From an uncultured Methanoregula sp. (lineage in GTDB: Archaea; Halobacteriota; Methanomicrobia; Methanomicrobiales; Methanospirillaceae), in NCBI RefSeq assembly GCF_963662735.1, contig NZ_OY759744.1, forward strand, positions 1,344,153-1,408,152: a stretch of 64,000 nucleotides of DNA. Direction: 5' to 3'. This document shows positions 27,412-35,774 of this stretch, piece after piece (position 1 is the first letter of the stretch; every line of letters begins with the position of its first letter). The notes beneath the pieces were generated by a model. It had not been told where the DNA came from. It saw only the letters and a list, made by a program, of their open reading frames with translations, and searched no databases. The position numbers and the translations under genes are program-made.

Positions 27412-27780
27412 TCACGCCTTCAGCGCGGCAAGCTGCTTTGCAAGTTCTTCGATCGTCTCTTTTGCCTTGCCGGGCTTGACAACTGCTGCTGCGGCTGATC
27501 CAACGTCAAGACCGCTGGCTGCGCCAATGTCGTTCTGCTTGTTGATGAAGATGTACGGAACTTTCTTCTCATCGCAGAGTGGTGCAAGGTGCATCACGAT
27601 CTCTTCGGGTTCTACATCAGCACCAATGACCACGAGTGCTGCAATGCCGCGCTCGATGGCTTTTGTTGCTTCGTTGGATCCCTTCTTGATCTTCCCGGTG
27701 TCACGTGCGACTTCAAGGGCTTCAAGCGCCTTGTTCTGGAGCTCTTCTGGAGCCTCGGTTTTAACGTAGCCTTTTGCCAT
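27412..27780 (-). CDS. rpl7ae: ribosomal protein L7Ae
   Basis: Multifunctional kink-turn RNA-binding protein found in the large subunit, in box C/D and H/ACA guide RNPs and in RNase P. The RNA-binding loop region [13 protein letters not shown] and [13 protein letters not shown] are conserved. Length 122 residues. A very strong ribosome-binding site (GAGGTGAG) lies just before the ATG, and upstream is a possible kink-turn (separate entry). First gene of its operon. Confidence 0.97.
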   Translation of the reverse strand: MAKGYVKTEAPEELQNKALEALEVARDTGKIKKGSNEATKAIERGIAALVVIGADVEPEEIVMHLAPLCDEKKVPYIFINKQNDIGAASGLDVGSAAAAVVKPGKAKETIEELAKQLAALKA

Positions 27781-27792
27781 AAACTCACCTCA

Positions 27793-27820
27793 TTCAGGAG
27801 TAGAATGCTCCTTCATTACT
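27793..27820 (-). promoter_or_regulatory. possible kink-turn in the rpl7ae leader
   Basis: On the minus strand a 5-bp stem AGGAG/CUCCU (27796-27812) is flanked on both sides by GA, which can form the tandem sheared G-A pairs of a kink-turn, with AAU as a possible 3-nt bulge. The outer stem is weak (about 2 bp). It sits 4 nt before the ribosome-binding site. L7Ae binds kink-turns and is known to control its own mRNA in some archaea; autoregulation here is inference. Confidence 0.35.
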
Positions 27821-27863
27821 CATCAGTTTGCAATGATGTAGCCATATCATTACGACAAGAACG

Positions 27864-27872
27864 GAAATAAAT
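27864..27872 (-). promoter_or_regulatory. TATA box of the rpl7ae operon
   Basis: Minus-strand CATTTATTT lies about 85-95 nt before the ATG, implying a leader of about 60 nt that contains the predicted kink-turn. Confidence 0.45.
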
Positions 27873-27943
27873 GTTTGTGAACCCGAGAACACTCAAAACA
27901 GTTTTACCGGGAATAGTGGCATAATATCAGGGCCAGGCACAAT

Positions 27944-29962
27944 TCATGAAGCCAGCCTGTAAATTTCCGTACCCTTGGCGGAATAGACCTGCTTAAGTCC
28001 CGTTCCGGTGATGGTTACGTTATATCTCTCGCGTTCAGAATCCCCGACATACAGGAGCGTTGCATTATATTTTTTCATCAGGGGAACCGTTTTGTCCTGC
28101 TTTTCATAGATAGATCTGATATCTGCCATCCGTGTACTGAACCATCCCGTATCGTCACTTCTCCACATGAACTCATGGAATGGCATACCTATGATTGCGG
28201 GGATACCGGTAAACGAGGACACCCGCGAATAATAGGTATAGTCTCCGCCTTCCGCTTCGACAATCCGTTCGTCTCCTGAAATGGTTCTCAAATAGGCAAC
28301 TGCTCCTGCATCCCCGGGGTGGGTATTCTCCAGGTATGCAAGTCCGTCAATAGTTCCTGTCCCATAGTCCACGTTGAACTGGGCTGCAAACGGCAGGATA
28401 AACAACAGGCAGACGGCTGTGACGGTAACCACTGCGATGGTGCGGGAAGAAAAAATTGGGATCTTCCGGGATTCCTCCAGCCACCTGCCGGTGAGAGCGA
28501 AGGCCCCCGTCCCGAGCAGGAGCCATGCAGGCAGATAACACTTGAAGACCGTGTTCATCCTGAAATAGGTCTCGCCCATGTTGTCCTTGAGATAGAAGAG
28601 CTCGCAGAATACAAGAATGGCGAGTCCCAGCATGGAGAGGATTTCCGGGAGTTGCCATGGTCTTCTGACAATCAGGTATACGAGGGGAATTACCGCGATT
28701 CCTGCAGAGGTGTAGCCTGCGATGATAAATGGCACGATCACAAGGAGCAGGTAAGGGCGCCGGATGATGTCCCGGTACAGGAACGCAAGTACAATTCCGA
28801 TAAAGAGTCCGTTCACCAGCAGGAATTCGACCGGAATTGATGGGGTGTGCACAACTGCGATCATACCGGTATGGGTCTGGAGTTGCAGGTAGAAGGGCAG
28901 GTAACACAGGATGGCAAGAGGTGGAACGGCACAGAAATACCAGAGTGATAGCCTGCTGAACAGTGACGTCCTGTTCCTCCAGAGGATCAATGCCAGGAAC
29001 AGTATTGTTACCGGGGCATAGATAAGGACATCCCAGGTATTGATCAGGGGCATGGAGCCCAGACTGATGGCAGCAAGGATTGATAAGAGAATTTTCCCCC
29101 GCGTTTCGAGAGATTCCCATTTTTTAAATGCATAGAGGAGCAGGAATATCAGGAAAACCTGGTTGAATATCGATATTACATGGGCGTGAACATCTCCCCA
29201 GATAAACGAGAAGAGCGGGTACTCGTTGATGGTGTTGGTGATAGTCCGGGTACTGTCCCAGAGAACTGCATTCATTGCTTTTCCCTGGGCGATCTGGTAG
29301 AAAAACGAAGGGTTCGGGATAAAGAAGACGAGAAGCGGCAGCCAGCGGAACCGGTTAAGCAGGAGAGTACCGATTGCATATACATTCACGGCAGCTATTC
29401 CAAAAACGGTCGGGAGTGCAAGATTGAAGGCGATATTCGATGGAACCCCGCTGACAATCGCAAGACATCCGAACATCCAGTAACCAAGATAATAATATAC
29501 ATTGAGTGTTCCCCCGGAAAACCACGGGTCCAGCGGAGGAATGACCGGTGCCCTTATCACCGATGCCAGAAACGCATGATCCATGAATTTCTCTGCGTAC
29601 GAGATTGTGGGGTTGACAAACCGCACATCCAGCATAAGGAAGAAACAGATGAGGAACAGGGCTTCCCAGTGCCATTCGGCTTTCAGCTCGCTGATCCGGT
29701 AATTGCGGCGATACACGTTATAGGCCAGGAGCCCCAGGAACGGAAGGAGAGCCACGTGGACGGGGAGTCGTACGAGGCCACAGTACCACGTGATGATGGT
29801 GAATACCAGAAGTGAGGCTGAAAATGATACCGGGAACGCAAACTGCCCGAAGGTCTTTTTCAGGCAGGGATAGAATGCCAGCTGGAGAAGGGTTATGACG
29901 ATAAGCCAACTCAGTACGGAGAAAACCTGAAGCTCAGCAGTCAGGTTCTTTCCCTCCGCCAA
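27944..29962 (-). CDS. DUF2298 (Chlor_Arch_YYY) multi-pass membrane protein
   Basis: A 672-residue membrane protein with more than ten hydrophobic helices. The YYY signature of the TIGR03662/DUF2298 family is visible as NVYYYLGYWMFG near residue 153. An extracytoplasmic C-terminal region starts near residue 535. The family resembles lipid-linked-sugar glycosyltransferases in layout, but the reaction is unknown. Its start overlaps the upstream UPF0104 gene by 29 bp. It closes a four-gene overlapping operon that likely makes or moves lipid-linked glycans. Confidence 0.88.
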   Translation of the reverse strand: MAEGKNLTAELQVFSVLSWLIVITLLQLAFYPCLKKTFGQFAFPVSFSASLLVFTIITWYCGLVRLPVHVALLPFLGLLAYNVYRRNYRISELKAEWHWEALFLICFFLMLDVRFVNPTISYAEKFMDHAFLASVIRAPVIPPLDPWFSGGTLNVYYYLGYWMFGCLAIVSGVPSNIAFNLALPTVFGIAAVNVYAIGTLLLNRFRWLPLLVFFIPNPSFFYQIAQGKAMNAVLWDSTRTITNTINEYPLFSFIWGDVHAHVISIFNQVFLIFLLLYAFKKWESLETRGKILLSILAAISLGSMPLINTWDVLIYAPVTILFLALILWRNRTSLFSRLSLWYFCAVPPLAILCYLPFYLQLQTHTGMIAVVHTPSIPVEFLLVNGLFIGIVLAFLYRDIIRRPYLLLVIVPFIIAGYTSAGIAVIPLVYLIVRRPWQLPEILSMLGLAILVFCELFYLKDNMGETYFRMNTVFKCYLPAWLLLGTGAFALTGRWLEESRKIPIFSSRTIAVVTVTAVCLLFILPFAAQFNVDYGTGTIDGLAYLENTHPGDAGAVAYLRTISGDERIVEAEGGDYTYYSRVSSFTGIPAIIGMPFHEFMWRSDDTGWFSTRMADIRSIYEKQDKTVPLMKKYNATLLYVGDSERERYNVTITGTGLKQVYSAKGTEIYRLAS

Positions 29963-30905
29963 ATTTTGAATTGAGAGCTTCTTTGATACTTGGGATCACC
30001 CAGTCCCCAAGATAGTAAATTGAGATTACCCCCCCACCAAGGGTTACGAGGTTCTTGATCAGGTGATCGATAACCGCGATAAGTGCCGCGACTGCAGGAT
30101 CAACCTTGTCAAGTCCGAATATTAATGCTACTGAGATCTCGTAGGTTCCTATACCCCCCGGGGTTATCGGGATTGCTTTTACCAGGTTTCCGACAACAAT
30201 CGCAAGAACGATCACCGCAAACGAGATGTGCTGCTGGAACATCAGCACGACGGCACAACAGACGAGGATATCGAGAAGCCATATGACTATGGAAGAGCTG
30301 CCCAGAACGATGATCGATCGGGCGGTAAGGGAAGCTTTCTTAATCTCGTGCAGCATCGTGAGGATGATTGCGATATACTTGTTTTCTGATGAAAATCTGC
30401 CGATGAATAATAAAAAAATAAAAAAAATCCCGCCGGCAAGGATCGGGATTATGATGAGCAGAACGAACTCCGGAGGCACATTGAGGACAAAGAATATGGA
30501 GATGGCTCCAAGGAGTGCTATAGTGAAAATATCAAAGACCCGTTCGACTACAAGAGATGATACGCCCTCCGAGTAACTCGTATTATATTCGTGTTTCAGG
30601 ATGAAGACACGGACAAAATCGCCGAGCCGTGCAGGCACAACCAGGTTGACGGTCTGGCTGACAAAAATGCATGCCGTTGCAAACCGGACACTTACGCGAC
30701 AATTGAGGTTTTTAAGAATGGATTGATATCGCCATCCCCGGAGCCACCATGCAGCGAGGCAGATTAAAACTGCAACGAGTAGGTATTCAGGTATTACCAG
30801 GTGGAGTGCTGTAAGGAGCTCGGCCCTCACGCTGTAGAGCATGTAGGCAATGATGCCTACCGCGATAACTGTCGGGATGACGATAGCGCTAATCTTTCGA
30901 TACAT
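29934..30905 (-). CDS. UPF0104/LPG synthase-like flippase-type membrane protein
   Basis: Member of the lysylphosphatidylglycerol synthase transmembrane family (PF03706), with about eight helices. Conserved stretches are the early VVPARLGDFVRVFILK and the late ITPGGIGTYE motif. Proteins of this family often sit beside GT2 genes and may flip lipid-linked sugars; no lysyl-transfer domain is present. The ATG at 30905 is preferred over the frame start at 30947. It overlaps the GT2 gene by 17 bp. Length 323 residues. Confidence 0.87.
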   Translation of the reverse strand: MYRKISAIVIPTVIAVGIIAYMLYSVRAELLTALHLVIPEYLLVAVLICLAAWWLRGWRYQSILKNLNCRVSVRFATACIFVSQTVNLVVPARLGDFVRVFILKHEYNTSYSEGVSSLVVERVFDIFTIALLGAISIFFVLNVPPEFVLLIIIPILAGGIFFIFLLFIGRFSSENKYIAIILTMLHEIKKASLTARSIIVLGSSSIVIWLLDILVCCAVVLMFQQHISFAVIVLAIVVGNLVKAIPITPGGIGTYEISVALIFGLDKVDPAVAALIAVIDHLIKNLVTLGGGVISIYYLGDWVIPSIKEALNSKFGGGKEPDC

Positions 30906-31605
30906 GGATCTGCCACCATAACCGCAGGATTGCGGAACCCATCTCAAACACGTCCTTTATCCTTACTGTTGTTCCCTTTCCTGCACGCCAGTGAACGGGG
31001 AATTCTTTTACCCAGAATCCCATTCTCTGTCCGCGGACAAGGATCTCCGTGTCCCAGAACCAGTGGTTTGATCGAATGGTTGGGAGAACCGGGAGAATGC
31101 GTTCTTTATTGAATGCTTTGAATCCGCACTGGTGATCGAAGATTACACTCCCCAGAACGGCCCTGACAAGAACATTATACGATCGGCTTGCGATCTCGCG
31201 CCCGCCGGTCCTGACGATGTCGCTTTCCGGGAGCAGTCGGGAACCGGTTGACATATCGTATCCTTCCCGAATGGCCCCGATGAGTTCTTTGAGGTGCTGC
31301 ATGTCAGTTGCCAGATCCACATCATAGTAGCAGACAATTGACCCTCCGGCTTCACGTATCGCCCGGTTAAGGGCTTTTCCACGGCCCTGTCGTTCATCCC
31401 TGTGGAGGAGGCGGATACGTGGATCACGTTTCTCATATTCCTGAACGTATTCTGTACTTCCATCCGTGCTACCGTCCTCTGCAACAATAATCTCGAATGC
31501 TGGTGTTATCCCGGCAAGGGTTTCAAGGGATCTCGGGATAGCGATCTCAAGAGAATGACGATCATTGTAAACGGGAATAATAGCCGTTACTTCGGGCTTA
31601 CTCAT
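30889..31605 (-). CDS. family 2 glycosyltransferase (dolichyl-phosphate sugar synthase-like)
   Basis: Transfers a sugar from a nucleotide donor, probably to dolichyl phosphate for protein or lipid glycosylation. The GT-A fold is clear: VTAIIPVYND at the start, EDGSTDGS near residue 37, and the metal-binding DVD in CYYDVDLATD near residue 83. The HWRAGKGTTV end is typical of dolichyl-phosphate glucose/mannose synthases. The ATG at 31605 matches the family start; it overlaps the FAD oxidoreductase stop by 8 bp. Length 238 residues. Confidence 0.9.
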   Translation of the reverse strand: MSKPEVTAIIPVYNDRHSLEIAIPRSLETLAGITPAFEIIVAEDGSTDGSTEYVQEYEKRDPRIRLLHRDERQGRGKALNRAIREAGGSIVCYYDVDLATDMQHLKELIGAIREGYDMSTGSRLLPESDIVRTGGREIASRSYNVLVRAVLGSVIFDHQCGFKAFNKERILPVLPTIRSNHWFWDTEILVRGQRMGFWVKEFPVHWRAGKGTTVRIKDVFEMGSAILRLWWQIHVSKD

Positions 31606-32830
31606 GGGAATTCCGTTTCTGTACGCATGCTGCAATGTCGAGACCTGCACGTATGGATCCTTCCATGCTCCGCTCTGGGTAATTTGTCTTTGAAAACATC
31701 CCTGCCATGAAAAGTCCGCTCTGTTCATAGGCAGGAATCAGCGATCCGTAACCGGTAGTGTAAACCGGGCCAGCCCACGGATCCACTGCCATCCTGTGCC
31801 AGTGGATCTCCTGCCTTGGAACACCAAAACGGGTACAGAAATCTGCCATCATCCGTTCATCGAGCTGCGGGAATACTGTCCCCGAAAAGTACGATGCAAG
31901 GTAGACGATGTGTTCCCCATATCTTGCTGACGGAATAAAATTCGTGTGGGAAACCACGGCCCCGTACGGGGCCGAATCTTTCATGTTCAGCCAGTATATT
32001 CCTTCAGTCACTTGACGATCCATGGCAAGGGTCAGGCAGGCTGCACCCTGGTATGGGATCGGGGGCAGGGCAGGGCCACCCATACTTTCCAATTCCTGCG
32101 GGGGAATCGTGGAGACTACGGCATCATACCGGGTGTCGTTTATTACCCAGTTATCTCCGGAATGCGAAAGTGTGGAAACGGGCATCTGTTTGTGGATTTT
32201 CCCTCCCTTTGAAGTGATGGATAATTCAAGGGCCGCGACCAGCTGGTGGAATCCCCCGTCGAGGTATCCGAGTCGCTCCCCGGCAACACCGCGATTTGAA
32301 CGGATGGCAATCCGGCTCATCAGCCAGGCTGCCGATACCTCTTTTCTCCGGTCGCCGAACTTGCTTTTCAGGAGTGGTTCGAAAAAGGAAGTATAGATGT
32401 TCCATCCGAGGTGTTCTATGATATACTGGTCAGCCGGGATCTGGTCGAGGACATTGAGATCCGCTTTTTTTGCAGTCAGGGTCAGCCAGGCAAGCCGGGC
32501 TTTGTCCGGGATAGACAATTCAGGATATTTCAGTATCTGGAGCGGCGTATTCAGGGGATAAATGGTGTTCCGGGCATAATAGCCGGTAGTCCCGTTCATC
32601 CATTCGAGCTTATCGGAAAGGTCCAGCTCACCAAGGAGAGAAAACAGCGCAGTATCCCCGGAAAAACAGTGGTGGTAATACCGCTCGATCCAGTAATTCT
32701 CCATGTTATATGAGGAAAGACATCCTCCAAGATAGGGCAGTTTCTCGTACAGGTCCACCTCGTTCTCCTGAACAAGTGCGTGGGCAGCGACAAGCCCGGT
32801 CAATCCCCCGCCAATTATCCCAATCTTCAT
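31598..32830 (-). CDS. FAD-dependent oxidoreductase (protoporphyrinogen oxidase/phytoene desaturase-like)
   Basis: Amine-oxidase-superfamily flavoprotein. The dinucleotide-binding motif IGIIGGGLTGLVAAHAL is at the N-terminus, followed by the acidic EKLPYLGG. The C-terminal FAD motif is GLFMAGMFSK near residue 375. The substrate is unknown. In this operon with a GT2, a flippase-type protein and DUF2298 it may modify an isoprenoid lipid carrier or a glycan; that is inference from neighbours. Length 410 residues. First gene of the operon, divergent from cetZ. Confidence 0.83.
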   Translation of the reverse strand: MKIGIIGGGLTGLVAAHALVQENEVDLYEKLPYLGGCLSSYNMENYWIERYYHHCFSGDTALFSLLGELDLSDKLEWMNGTTGYYARNTIYPLNTPLQILKYPELSIPDKARLAWLTLTAKKADLNVLDQIPADQYIIEHLGWNIYTSFFEPLLKSKFGDRRKEVSAAWLMSRIAIRSNRGVAGERLGYLDGGFHQLVAALELSITSKGGKIHKQMPVSTLSHSGDNWVINDTRYDAVVSTIPPQELESMGGPALPPIPYQGAACLTLAMDRQVTEGIYWLNMKDSAPYGAVVSHTNFIPSARYGEHIVYLASYFSGTVFPQLDERMMADFCTRFGVPRQEIHWHRMAVDPWAGPVYTTGYGSLIPAYEQSGLFMAGMFSKTNYPERSMEGSIRAGLDIAACVQKRNSHE

Positions 32831-33024
32831 GATAAATGATCTATAGTATTTTCGTGGCGAAATGAAAAAGGCTCCGCAAAAAAAGTCCAGATACTTGCAT
32901 ATAACCTCGAAGACCGTATAAGAAAGTTTTTGTACTGTCGAAATAAAAGGTCATATCAGCAAAAGGGCTTAAAAGAAATAAAAATAAAGTAATTAACTGT
33001 TAGCCTATTGGATGGTGTAACCGG

Positions 33025-34206
33025 ATGCGGGTATTTTTCATAGGGTTTGGCCAGGCTGGCGGCAAAATTGTCGATATGTTCATCGAGCAGGATAAAAAGC
33101 TCGGAACCAACAGCTTCAGAGGAATTGCCGTCAATACCGCGCGAACGGATCTGATGGGGCTCAAGAACATCGAGATGAAGGACAGAATCCTCATCGGTCA
33201 GACCATGGTGAAAGGGCACGGGGTGGGCACCGACAACGTGACCGGCGCCAGGGTTACTGCCGATGAAATTGACAGCATCATCAGTGCCGTTGACTCCCGG
33301 GGGACGCATGACGTCGATGCGTTTGTCATTGTGGCTGGTCTCGGAGGGGGAACAGGATCCGGCGGGTCGCCGGTTCTTGCCCGCCATCTCAAACGGATTT
33401 ACCGCGAACCCGTATATGCCATTGGCATTATCCCGGCACCTGAGGAAGGGAGGCTTTATTCGTATAATGCTGCCCGGAGCCTGACGACGCTTGTGAATGA
33501 AGCCGATAATACATTTATTTTTGATAACAGTGCCTGGAAAAATGAAGGCGAAAGCGTCAAGAGCGCATTTCAACGACTGAATAATGAAGTGGTCCGGCGT
33601 TTTAGTGTTCTGTTCCGTGCCGGGGAAGTGAACAAGGGTATGGGCGTTGGCGAGATGGTTGTTGACTCCAGCGAGATTATCAACACGCTCCGCGGAGGTG
33701 GCATTACGTCCGTAGGATATGCGCTCAGTGATGTTATCAGCAAGCGGACAAAACAACAGCGGGGGCTTCTGGGCGGTCTTAAGGATAAGTTCGGTGGTAA
33801 AAAAGAGGCAAACGAAGAGGTATTAATGGGGGAGGACCGCTCAGCGAAGATCGTTGCACTTGTGCGCAGGGCAATGCTTGGGCGACTTACCCTCCCATGC
33901 GATTATTCAACAGCCGAACGTGCCCTGGTCCTTCTGGCAGGTCCCCCGGACGAGATGGATCGTAAGGGTATCGAGAAGGCCAAGAGCTGGGTTGAGGAGA
34001 ACATTGCGGGTGTCGAAGTGCGTGGCGGAGATTACCCGGTTAATAGCGAGTATATTGCTGCGGTCGTGATGCTTGCAACGGTGGGAAATGCCCCGCGAAT
34101 CAAAGAACTCCTTGATATTGCAAAAGAAACAAAGGAAGATGTTATTAAGTCAAAAGAGAAAAAATCCAGTATGTTTGAAGAGGGCATTGACCCCTTGTTC
34201 GAGTGA
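33025..34206 (+). CDS. cetZ: CetZ, tubulin/FtsZ-like cytoskeletal GTPase
   Basis: Archaeal tubulin-superfamily protein; CetZs control cell shape in haloarchaea rather than division. The GTPase T4 loop GGGTGSGG is at residues 107-114 and the N-terminal glycine loop is FGQAGGK. The NTARTDLMGL stretch and C-terminal activation domain are as in CetZ rather than FtsZ1/FtsZ2. Length 393 residues. It is coupled to the next gene, whose start overlaps or closely follows its stop, so the two probably work together at the membrane. Confidence 0.9.
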   Translation: MRVFFIGFGQAGGKIVDMFIEQDKKLGTNSFRGIAVNTARTDLMGLKNIEMKDRILIGQTMVKGHGVGTDNVTGARVTADEIDSIISAVDSRGTHDVDAFVIVAGLGGGTGSGGSPVLARHLKRIYREPVYAIGIIPAPEEGRLYSYNAARSLTTLVNEADNTFIFDNSAWKNEGESVKSAFQRLNNEVVRRFSVLFRAGEVNKGMGVGEMVVDSSEIINTLRGGGITSVGYALSDVISKRTKQQRGLLGGLKDKFGGKKEANEEVLMGEDRSAKIVALVRRAMLGRLTLPCDYSTAERALVLLAGPPDEMDRKGIEKAKSWVEENIAGVEVRGGDYPVNSEYIAAVVMLATVGNAPRIKELLDIAKETKEDVIKSKEKKSSMFEEGIDPLFE

Positions 34207-34208
34207 GG

Positions 34209-35342
34209 ATGATGATGAAGGGATTCAATAAGTGGATATTAATTGCGGCATCATTTTTATTGTGTATTCAGGCAGTTTCAGCATTTTCGGTATCTTCGAT
34301 AACGATCGACCCGTCCGGAGATCTGACTCCAGGTACCCCGGTCACCGTATCGTATAAAATCGATTTTCAGTCAGGTACCGGCAGTACTACGTTTTCTTCT
34401 TCAAATGATATGCAGATGAGCACGGATCTTGCCAATCCAAAGTGGACCTATACGATTCTTCTTGACGGTGTTGAAAATCCAAGGCAGCCTACCGGCGGGA
34501 AAGCACTTACAATAACCGGTTTTGAGTTGTCATACAAATCCGGCATTGAAGAATCGGTCAGGGTTACTCTTGAAGGAACCGCACCGACGGTTACTACAAC
34601 TACTGATAAAACAATTGTAAAAATTCAGGAAATTGACAGCAGCAATGCTGCAATTACCAGTTCTATCGTTGAAAAGAAAGCAAAGGTAATCAATACTGGT
34701 GAAATAACCGCTGCGATATCTGCTCGCACCAACGATCTGCAGTCCTTCCGTTCTCAAATCGATGAAAAGGCTGCCCTTGGGATTGACACCTCGAATGCCG
34801 AATCCAAATATAATGAGGCCAAGTCAAAAATTGACGCAGCCACAGCCCTGCCCTCCAGTCAGTACACAACTCAAATGACATACCTGACTGATGCAGGAAC
34901 AGCGATAACTGATGGGGGAAAGGCCCTTGAGAAGGCGTGGGCAGAATATGAGGTGGCGAATGCCCAGACGCCGATCAATAATGTAGATGCAGTAATTGCC
35001 TGGTTTAAAGGAAACTCGAGCACGGCAAATGATGTAAACCTCCCTACCATCATTACGAAACGTGAATTGGCAGTCGGTTATATATCATCTGCAAATGATG
35101 AAATTGCCAATGGAAACTATGCCCAAGCCCGCACGAAAGCAGATGAAGCATATGCCAAGGGCAATGAGTCATATAATGATGCCCTCGCCCTCCAGAAGAA
35201 ACTCAGCTCGGGATGGAGTTTCCCCGCTCTCCCCAGTATTGGTGGTTCCGTCTTCATCATTATTGGTATAATTGTTGTTGTCGTTGTCATTGTGGGAATT
35301 GTAATTTACCGGAAACGTTCCCGCTGGGATGAACTCGGATAA
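34209..35342 (+). CDS. surface/membrane protein with coiled-coil region, coupled to cetZ
   Basis: About 377 residues: signal peptide (to about residue 25, AVSAFS), an extracellular beta-sandwich-like domain (25-135), a long Ala/Lys/Glu-rich helical part likely forming coiled coils (155-330), and a C-terminal transmembrane helix with a basic tail YRKRSRWDELG. Several starts are possible: GTG 34203 and ATG 34209, 34212 or 34215. GAGG at 34205-34208 favours 34215. I know no family for it. Coupling to cetZ suggests a membrane partner of the filament, but its bulk lies outside, so any contact would be through the short tail. Confidence 0.8.
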   Translation: MMMKGFNKWILIAASFLLCIQAVSAFSVSSITIDPSGDLTPGTPVTVSYKIDFQSGTGSTTFSSSNDMQMSTDLANPKWTYTILLDGVENPRQPTGGKALTITGFELSYKSGIEESVRVTLEGTAPTVTTTTDKTIVKIQEIDSSNAAITSSIVEKKAKVINTGEITAAISARTNDLQSFRSQIDEKAALGIDTSNAESKYNEAKSKIDAATALPSSQYTTQMTYLTDAGTAITDGGKALEKAWAEYEVANAQTPINNVDAVIAWFKGNSSTANDVNLPTIITKRELAVGYISSANDEIANGNYAQARTKADEAYAKGNESYNDALALQKKLSSGWSFPALPSIGGSVFIIIGIIVVVVVIVGIVIYRKRSRWDELG

Positions 35343-35774
35343 TTTACCCGATAAATTTTATTTTTACTGTTTTAATAGCAATTTTATGTTTTATTCAGTC
35401 GCTGATGAGTTCAACTTTTGATGCGATTAGAAGTCCGAATATTTTCCTTGGGTTAACAGAGATATCCGCGATTTTTTCAAGAGCGTAAACCTTGAATAAT
35501 TTACCGGAAAACAGGGTCGTCAAGCCGGTTATCATTCTTGACATTGCTATCGTCCTTCCTGCACTTGGTGCGATTTTGGCAGAAATTTTCTACCCGTATA
35601 TATCGGTTGTATGGATTTCGCCAATCTTCCCGGAAGACCGATGAAAATCAGATACACGTTATGTAGGGTTGCCGTTCTCTTAAGATGGAATTCCCTGTTG
35701 AGCATCTGCCTTCAGGATCCTTTTTCTGACTGTGATGAAACGGCTAATAGATTTTTCAGGCTCGTCTAAAAAAA
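35343..35774. other. 432-bp gap with one possible small ORF
   Basis: Between convergent genes. Nothing is certain here except the 49-codon minus-strand frame at 35395-35544, listed separately. The plus-strand frame beginning TTG at 35492 is probably its shadow. Confidence 0.5.
35395..35544 (-). CDS. possible 49-residue small protein
   Basis: The ATG at 35544 is preceded by GGAAGGA about 9 nt upstream. The peptide has natural composition (for example ALEKIADISVNPRKIF) with two amphipathic helical stretches and ends SKVELISD. It may be a genuine small gene or the C-terminal remnant of a longer one, since the frame remains open for about 15 codons upstream without a start. Unknown function. Confidence 0.35.
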   Translation of the reverse strand: MSRMITGLTTLFSGKLFKVYALEKIADISVNPRKIFGLLIASKVELISD

